Positions 56,558 through 64,000 of a stretch of 64,000 bases of DNA are shown piece by piece. Source of the stretch: Doryteuthis pealeii (taxonomy: Eukaryota > Mollusca > Cephalopoda > Myopsida > Loliginidae); NCBI GenBank assembly GCA_023376005.1, contig CM042181.1, forward strand, positions 3,136,271-3,200,270, given 5' to 3'. Under the pieces are notes generated by a model that saw nothing but the letters and a program-made list of their open reading frames with translations, searched no databases and was not told the origin of the DNA. A program made the translations under genes and the position numbers. Position 1 is the stretch's first letter. Each line of letters opens with the position of its first letter.

Positions 56558-56778
56558 GCTCGGGTTATCTCAGTCGAGACAGAGCGTCTCAGTGTAGAAA
56601 CCAGCAAGGGTTCTAGTTCTAATCCGGCACATGTTATTCTTAGAGAGTAAGACTGATGATAGGTGCGGCGCTCCACCTCAGAACGCAAAAACATCTTCTT
56701 GGTCTAGCGCTAGTGAAAAGGGGATAGACTCTCGTGATTGGCTTGCTACCGACTTGTAGGCCACCCCGACGACTTTAT
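56558..56778 (+). mobile_element. SINE family A, mirror of 37987-38206
   Basis: GGGTTATCTCAGTCGAGACA, B-box region degraded, body TAGCGCTAGTGAAAAGGGG. Confidence 0.75.
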
Positions 56779-56884
56779 TCATATTTATGACGGACTAATA
56801 TATCTTGATGTATTTTATAAATCTTGTATGATTTCATACCAATATGATATGTATAGCAATATATAAAATAACAATGATTTGTGA

Positions 56885-57960
56885 CAGGGTTATAAGATTT
56901 CTGCCAATTTTTAAATATTTGGTGGAATTCGTAGATTAGTCACCAAAAGTTCAGGTCCCGAGTACTTTCGGCACTTCAAAGTGCCATCATCAAGGGGTGA
57001 TTTAACGGCTGCCCCGTCTGAGAGATGTGAAGGCATGACAATTTTTACTGATGTAATTAATTTTATTGCAATTAACACCAGTGAATTAAATTAGCATTTA
57101 ATAACAGCGTGAAACAAATAGCATTTAATAACAGTGGATACAACATAAAGAACAATTAAAGAATCTCAAATACAGAAACTTCATGACGAATAGACATATC
57201 AACAGATAGAAACTCACGCCTTGTTGGCTTCATTCGACCAAACCTGGCGGCGATAATCCTAAACTAAAGGTCCCTTTCCACTTTTGGTTAGGGTTCATAG
57301 ACCACAGAAACTAGTGCTCTACACCAACATGATGTTAACTCTTAAACTACGCATAAATTTAATACTCTTGGTGGTTGTTATTTATACAATATTCAACAAA
57401 ATAAAACATAATTAACTGGTCAGTTTTTTAGCGGTAAAAAGCTACAGGTGATCGTGTTCCAGTTTTAAAAAATTATAATTAAATGTGAAGACTGGAAGAA
57501 GAATGATAATAAAAGAAAGGTGCTATAGGCATTTTAAATGTGTGTACTGCATTGGAAATTAATTTTGTTTAAAGGAATGGTTTGTATTGGTTTTATGTAT
57601 AAAGCTCTAGTATTTGGAGTTTTTGTTTATTTTTTTCTTTGTGTAGAATGTGTGTATTTTCGTTAGAATACTTCGCTAATTAGAGTGGGGGCATGAATGT
57701 AATTTTAGGTGTTGTGAAATAGAGGCTATATCTGTTAAATGGAGGGTTAGACGACGTGACAATGTGGTTTGAGGTAAGCCGATGTATGTATTTTCATTTT
57801 CTGGGAGACTGCATCTCTAGGGACAGTTAAAACTGTAATACTACATTGGTCTCATTAAGCCGACTTGTCTGGGAGAGGAATTGTTGCGGACAAGAGTTGG
57901 TTGTTTTGAATTTTGTATAATAAATATGAAATTTTACCTTATTATCAGCGTGTGCAGTAA
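56885..57960 (-). pseudogene. Penelope-like fragment, mirror of 36840-37865
   Basis: Hammerhead-like core at 56966-56993 (C3 mutated) and the GIY-YIG-like region at about 57730-57930 with extra frameshifts. Confidence 0.6.
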
Positions 57961-58017
57961 CATTAATTTCGAATTATTTGTTTTAGTGCTATTTCATCAA
58001 GTTTTAAATCAAAACAA

Positions 58018-58252
58018 TATAATATATATTATATAATATTATATATATAATATATATATTATATATAGTATGTATATAATGAATATATATATACTATATA
58101 TAAATATATACATATAGTATATACTATATATAATATTATATATAATAATATATATATAATATATAATATATATAATATATATATATATGCTAATATAGTA
58201 TCATATAATATATACTCATCATATATTATATATATATATATATATAATATAT
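58018..58252. repeat. Irregular TA-rich tract (mirror of 36555-36762)
   Basis: Less regular than the left-arm partner. Confidence 0.9.
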
Positions 58253-58639
58253 AGAAGTATTGAACGCCTTATATTTAGAAGTAAATAGAGCTCAATTTCC
58301 AGTTTAAAGCATGTATATATAAGGATGACGTGGACATGAAGTCAACTGCGCTTGGTTACTGGTCAGTTTCTCAAACGCAAAATGGCATAGGTCGAGAAAC
58401 TATCTGTAAGCAAGTCATTTAACTTCAACGTTACTTTCTTTAACTATATGTCTGGATTGGGACATTATATTTTTATTAAATTTATTTAATTTCATAACAT
58501 TCTATATTGTTCTTAATATGCAGTTTCTTGGTGTATTCATATATTCTTTGAAAGACATGATCTAATTTATGTTGCAAGAATTTCAGATATACCCAGCTTT
58601 TTCTTAAGTCGTATATTCTGGGTTATTTCTAAAAGCACT

Positions 58640-59110
58640 TGTTTCAAAACGGTTATATCGTAAGATGTGGCATTTAAACTAACGGTTCGAATCCCTGGAC
58701 GAAGCAGATTGCACTTCAACATAGCGCTAATACCCTTAGATAAGGATATGAATCTATCTATTCTCTCCCTCTATTGTAGAAATAGTGAGGCAGATTGGGC
58801 TTTTCACCTTGTAGCATATTTACGCAAAAAACCGTCGCCACGCGTAGGATACTGACCAAATGTGAAGTGGAGGCATCAAGTGAGAATCGAACTTGTATAT
58901 TCTAGTAGTAATCTAATAATACGAGACTAGCTGACTACACCATTACACCCACGATGAGTGGCCTTTATATAGCTTATTCACCACGTATTCACCAGGGGTG
59001 GATGTGATAACAAGGTCTCAGTACGAGGCATTCTTTAGGATCGGAACTCTGTTTTAAGTAGATTTGCGATACTAGCTTTGGCGAAAACTGCTTGCTAGCC
59101 ATTACCCATG
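58640..59110 (-). mobile_element. SINE cluster, mirror of 35713-36140
   Basis: Family B piece (58670-58800, plus strand in this arm) and two family C SINEs (58860-59105, minus). Confidence 0.65.
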
Positions 59111-59264
59111 ATGGGACGGGCCTCTTTAACCTTGGTATTGTAACCCGTCTAGGAAAACTATGATTCCAAATCTGTTCTTTGGTTTGGTTTATTTCTCAAT
59201 GACATACCTAACCTTCGTGTGCCTATCTAATGTCAAAGTCATTCCTTGCAGAAGGCAGTAGTGG

Positions 59265-59740
59265 ACTATTTATCCTGCTCAGTGGATGAGCAGTTTCAAT
59301 TACATGCAGTACTCCTTTGGCCTAACTTGGGCTAGACGGCGGTCGAGAGGCCCCTCCGATCAATCGGCTGGTCACGTCAAGCCCTAGCACCTATATGATT
59401 TGATTTCCCAACTCTATTGCCCTTATGGCAAGCCCAATCCTTTTTATCATATGGGTGCTAGAAGGCGGTGCTGCGGGTCTACATGTCCTGGAATGACGTT
59501 AAACTCTATCTGATGGTGAGGTTCCAGTTTGGAGGTTGGGAATGTGGACACCCCTTCATCACCATTGCTCCCTGTCCACTCTGACCGGAGTGGTAGACCT
59601 GTTAGGGTCCATTTATGGGTTAATAGAAAAATGTATTCATAAAAAAATTGTATTATCCATTAAGAATTGATTTATTTCAAAACTTTATCGGATTAAATAC
59701 ACATGAGGTTGATATCGTAAACAAACAAATGAGGTCATAG
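59265..59740 (-). repeat. Dispersed repeat D, mirror of 35083-35570
   Basis: Contains TCCGATCAATCGGCTGGTC and TGTTAGGGTCCATTTATGG. Confidence 0.7.
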
Positions 59741-59872
59741 CTGATGGGAGTGTTCAGCTTTCTCAAAAGTTGTAGTCAGCAATGAACGTAATAGCACGAC
59801 TGGAGTTCGAACTTGTTCTACCATAAAGTATGGCAGTCGAGCTCGTTAGTCCAATATGGCCACACAGACTCC

Positions 59873-60004
<132 letters not shown>

Positions 60005-60397
60005 AAATTGTTGTTGATCTCGATATATGGTCTAGGTCAGGTTATTGCTGCTAGCGCTACACGATAGACCCCCACAAATTAAGCAGGATACGTGATAATA
60101 TCTTTCTGAACGCAACTTGTACATTGCATCTAATAGCATATGTACTGGACAGTCTGTGGTATGTATGTATGATCCGGTTGAAACTATGATAATAAACCAA
60201 TTAACGACAAAGTAAATATAAAGTACAATTTTAATATCATTGTTCTTGCTTTCTCTGTGCGAACATTATGAAGATTTGATTTATATTTTGAAGTATTAAA
60301 ATATAAAATATACATGAAATAAAATTGAATTATATTAAAAGTGTACAACATTAGTAATCTCAAGTAAACAAATCCATACACCAGAGTTTCCCACATG

Positions 60398-60428
60398 CTA
60401 CCCAGGTGCGCTGGGTAGCCACTTCTAG
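60398..60428 (+). mobile_element. Helitron H2 3' end, mirror of 34502-34533
   Basis: CTACCCAG/CTGGGTAG hairpin, CCACTT, CTAG at 60425-60428, followed by T. Confidence 0.6.
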
Positions 60429-60935
60429 TTTAGTATATATTGACATTTTCATTTTCACATTTGCTATTCAACTGCCTATTTTGGGATTTGATATAATTCA
60501 TGGGAACGAAATTAAGCTTGATAGAGTACGACTAATCACCAGAAAGCGAGCGGGACTGTATAATGTTCCTCAAGTAGATTAATAAAACCACCGAGAAAAT
60601 GTCATTGTATTTCGGTACAATTCATATACACAGCAAAAAGTTGTTTTTATAATCTGGCAGGAGCTATGGATATTGCTTAAATCTCAATCTGCGCATTCGC
60701 AAGCAGGTGCTGAAAGCAACGTTTACTTCGAATTGTTCACTGTATCGCACTTTTGCTTCTCATTCTTAGATTGTCTTCTTCTTCTGATTTATTTCATACT
60801 CTGTCTCTTTATCATTCGTTTCATAAATCTGCCTTGGACTTCTTACTGGCAGGGCTTTGCACACTTCATAATGTTAAGACTTCCCATCCATTTCGTCCGC
60901 CTGTTCACAACACTCAATGTCACTTTGATCAAATA

Positions 60936-60988
60936 GGGGGGGGGGGGGGGAGGGGGGGGGGGGGGGGGGGGGGGGAGGGGGGGGGGGG
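60936..60988. repeat. Poly-G run of about 53 bases
   Basis: Two A interruptions. The left-arm partner (near 33995) has no G or C run here, so it is probably artefactual. Confidence 0.9.
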
Positions 60989-61099
60989 TGTCTTCAATAA
61001 TATAGTTTTTCATCTAAGAATATTTATCTAGAATTTTGATATCTCTTATGAAAGTAAAAGTATGTTTGTGTTTATATCTATTGGGTTTTATGGAGGGCA

Positions 61100-61345
61100 T
61101 ATTGTCTTGGTAATGGGTTTACCGGTCGGAAATCCCTGGACAAGGCCTGTTTTGAATTTCAATCATACGCACTAATATCCTTAAGAAAGATTCGAAATTC
61201 ACTACTTCTCCCTCCAGCATGGGTATGACTTGTATGACACTCAGAACGCTTACTACGGTTTGCAGCCGGTAATAGGAGAAGAACAACTTGAATTAAGACC
61301 GCTTTTAAATGAACATTGTGTTACATCCTCTCCGAGTAGAGGCGT
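61100..61345 (+). mobile_element. SINE family B, mirror of 33650-33885
   Basis: Body ACTAATATCCTTAAGAAAG and CTCCCTCCAGCATGGG. More errors than the left-arm partner. Confidence 0.6.
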
Positions 61346-61404
61346 TTATATATATATATATATATCTAATATATAATAGCATATATACTATATATATATA
61401 TATT

Positions 61405-61705
61405 TTACCACTCCTCCGCACGAAAGCAGGAATGTACAAAAGGATCAATTCTTAAGCGGAGTTCAACAGGTTTGAATTCAGAGTTTTTCCTTCTCCTAGA
61501 CTGGTTACCTAGCCATGTTAAAGAACCCCAGTCTGCCCTGCTAATTAACCCATAGCTGGAAGGGAGAGTGGATTTCATACCATTCCCAAGGCGTATATTA
61601 GCGCTAAGTTTGAAATGCATTACAGGTCGCAGATTTGAACTCGGGGGCGACGAGTCCATTTCCATTGACTTATAAACCATAATACAACGCACGCGCTTCC
61701 TCATA
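61405..61705 (-). mobile_element. SINE family B, mirror of 33310-33596
   Basis: Contains TTAAGCGGAGTTCAACAGG and CCCATAGCTGGAAGGGAG on the plus strand. The 99-residue minus frame across it is a repeat reading. Confidence 0.7.
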
Positions 61706-61734
61706 TATATATATGGGGGGATAATTTTAGATCT

Positions 61735-62080
61735 TTAATGAATACATGATTACAGGAATGGAGTCCGTATCTGACGGAATCCTTTTCAAGTTTTCGGCAC
61801 TTCGTTCCATATAATTTACGTGGGAGTATCCCTTCCTACTTGCTTCTCACTACTATTTGATTGTTACACATCCGTGTTTTGAATAGACCGAGGGAACACA
61901 CTCCACTATATTCCCCTGAAGATGGCACTTCGGAGTTCAAAGTACTGTAGGGATGACATTTTGGGGTACTAATTACACAGATTCCTCCTGATATAAGCAA
62001 ATTGGGATAAAAACTTTTAAAGGATCGAAAAGAAACCATCGATACGAGATGTGCGTCTGTTTCCATGACCATATATTATA
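61735..62080 (+). mobile_element. Penelope-type terminal fragment, mirror of 32941-33300
   Basis: CCCCTGAAGATGGCACTTCG at 61913-61932 shows the CUGAAGA and hairpin; GAAA is eroded as in the left arm. Confidence 0.5.
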
Positions 62081-62560
62081 TATATATAATATATAATATG
62101 TTTAGCCATACATTTAATAGGTATTCCCGCCTAATTCATTATTAATTGATTAATTTCAAATTAGGTAGCGACTCCAATAAACACTTAATTCTCCAAAAAT
62201 TATCGGCAAAACCTTCTACAAACTTGTTTAATATGTACATACAGAGATTGATTTTTCTCGATATTTGTTAGCCATACATTTTATTAGTTTCCCGCCTATT
62301 CATTATTAATTGATTAATTTCAAAATTAGGTACGACTCCAAATTAAACACTTATATGATATAAATATATACTTAATATATACTATGTATATATTATATAT
62401 ATATTCTATAATATATATTATACTATTATCCATTTATTCTTTTAAAGTTTTGCAGTTTATTCGTGTCGTTTGTAAAGTATTATCAAAATTTTCCCTAATT
62501 AAATTAGAAAAAAACCTTTTTCCCGCCCAAAGTGTAAGGTAAATTTTTTTATTATAAAAA
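62081..62560. other. TA-rich stretch and a duplication absent from the left arm
   Basis: TTTAGCCATACATTT...ATTAATTGATTAATTTCAAA occurs twice (62100-62165 and 62267-62330), about 167 bp apart. I could not find its partner in the left arm near 32812-32870, so this block is specific to the right arm. Confidence 0.5.
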
Positions 62561-62574
62561 ATTCCCCCAAACCG

Positions 62575-63050
62575 ATCTCTACGGGTAGGATATACAGCAA
62601 GGTCGCAAGTATGGGAATCCAGTGAGGACGACTCGCTATCAGTTATTAATGGATGCAGCGTGTTCCAGTTCGTAAACCATTACACTACGAATGGTGTCTT
62701 GAGTGGTCTATAGTCTCTGAAGGATCCTAGTGATAAGGGCAGTAGATTATACATAACGCATCTGATGACTGGGAGGCTCCGTTCTCAGCTCTGATAGTGT
62801 AGAGTATCCTCCATTTGCCAGTATTCCTCAGGTAACTCCTGAGGCGAGTGTTCATGCCTCTAAGTGTCTTATTCATGATCAAGATTGTCTTTTTTTAAAA
62901 CTAATTCCTATTCGATAGGGCCAGTGCAAAACCAGTCTTTAGAAACTTACACAAAAATGATATATGACCTGCACCACAATGAATGCGATTCCATAACTTC
63001 TTGATAGTATAATTTAACGCCTACTGAAGTGACATGCTTTAAAATCAATC
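62575..63050 (-). repeat. SINE family C and repeat D, mirror of 32276-32812
   Basis: SINE at 62575-62710 (GATCTCTACGGGTAGGATAT) and repeat D at 62715-63050. Confidence 0.65.
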
Positions 63051-63099
63051 AATAGTTCACTTTGTTAAAGAAATAATTGATTTGTGATTCTGCTTACAT

Positions 63100-63420
63100 T
63101 CTGCCATATATCATCATCATCATGTCGGGCGCAATACAGCAGCGGGTATCCATGACAATCTTTCGACAAACCTTCCTATCATTCAATTGCACCTGGGGCT
63201 CGCGCTGTGGAGCAACCCAGCATCCCCATAGCTTGGTCAATGTAGTTCTGCCTGGTCGCCCCACACTTGAAATGTCCATGTGGTTGGCTTCCACAGAGAA
63301 CGTCGCTTATGAAGTTCCTCCTTGTTTCTATCCCATCACCCCGAACAGCAACGCAGTGTCCTGCATGTCTTTCCTCCCCACTGGATAGTTTGTGAATGGA
63401 GGGCCATATATAAAATAACC
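63100..63420 (-). pseudogene. RTE-type tail, mirror of 31950-32236
   Basis: Minus strand reads the same C-terminal peptide, frameshifted; the (ATG)n tail appears as ATCATCATCATCATG at 63110-63124. Confidence 0.68.
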
Positions 63421-64000
63421 TTATTCCTTTTAGCACTGGTAAACATCAGTTACGAGTTTTTCGATGTTTTCTTGTTTACGAACAGTAGATTGAATGGATT
63501 TAATTCTTTAACATTTATTTTTTCAAGACTCATATCTGCGGGGATATTCTTCATTTCTTCCTCTGTTTTAAATAAATCACATTTTGTTACAGTTAAGTTT
63601 GAATTTGTACAGTTTATGCATTGTGTTGGCATTGCATTATGTTGAACATTAGATAATAGGGCATCTAAAATCAAGACGAGACGAATAACTGCATACTTTC
63701 GCTCAGCTCATACAACGCAATCATTCCTCCACTGTTTCTTTAATCTCTTGATTTAGTATTACAACATATTTACCTCAAGGTATCGATTAAAAGACAGTTA
63801 ACATGAAATGAGTATCAAAGCCCCAAACCATCTGGAAATGAATGCTACTTTTAGTAATAGCATACGGCAACTACTTGTTTCGGATATATAGTTAAAACAG
63901 AGAGAAATATGTCAGAATAATATACTAATAACTGCGCAGAAAAATTGAATACCTGCATTCAGAAAAGATATTATAAAAATGGTGGCTGATTTAGCCAAAT
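63421..64000. other. Mirror of 31358-31920, unassigned
   Basis: No gene seen. Confidence 0.6.

Overview
The window is repeat-dominated animal DNA, AT-rich and full of microsatellites, with no host gene, no operon and no bacterial signature that I can support. The repeat types point to a mollusc, most likely a coleoid cephalopod such as an octopus: several tRNA-derived SINE families, restriction-endonuclease-type and RTE-type non-LTR retrotransposon tails, Penelope-like fragments carrying hammerhead-type ribozyme cores, and short nonautonomous Helitrons. The taxon is inference from repeat style; no marker gene is present. A 100-N scaffold gap lies at 10247-10346.

Layout. 1-10246 is a mosaic of nested elements: two Helitrons, three loci of a hammerhead-bearing inverted-terminal element (1175-1450, 2241-2822, 5941-6478), two 197-bp solo LTRs, a 460-bp solo LTR, a 99-bp satellite, and a 5'-truncated retrotransposon tail at 8305-8933. 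10347-23013 is a large inverted repeat (P1) with about 6.2-kb arms and a 206-bp spacer; its left arm starts exactly at the gap. 23014-31357 is single-copy in this window and holds SINEs, a telomere-repeat-like MITE with an 8-bp target duplication, and older copies of the hammerhead element. 31358-64000 is a second, much larger inverted repeat (P2), arms at least 15.9 kb, spacer about 115 bp at 47290-47404; it runs off the window. The two innermost 4-kb stretches of P2 are AAAG/CTTT microsatellite with embedded higher-order units.

Interpretation. Each P1/P2 element occurs once as DNA and once as a noisier reverse complement. The noisy arms carry long homopolymers that the partner arm lacks (23 A at 13426; 28 T at 55488; 130 A at 59874; about 53 G at 60936). 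This pattern, with P1 ending at a contig gap, fits fold-back (template plus complement) long-read chimeras better than genuine palindromes, but sequence alone does not decide it. Mirror features should be treated as possible duplicates.

The most interesting biology is the small element whose two inverted ends each contain a hammerhead-like core (CUGAAGA, stem II, GAAA, short stem III, GUA). It is flanked by 10-12-bp direct repeats at three loci, with an uninterrupted target copy nearby for two of them. Other hammerhead-like cores sit in Penelope-like fragments in the same window.
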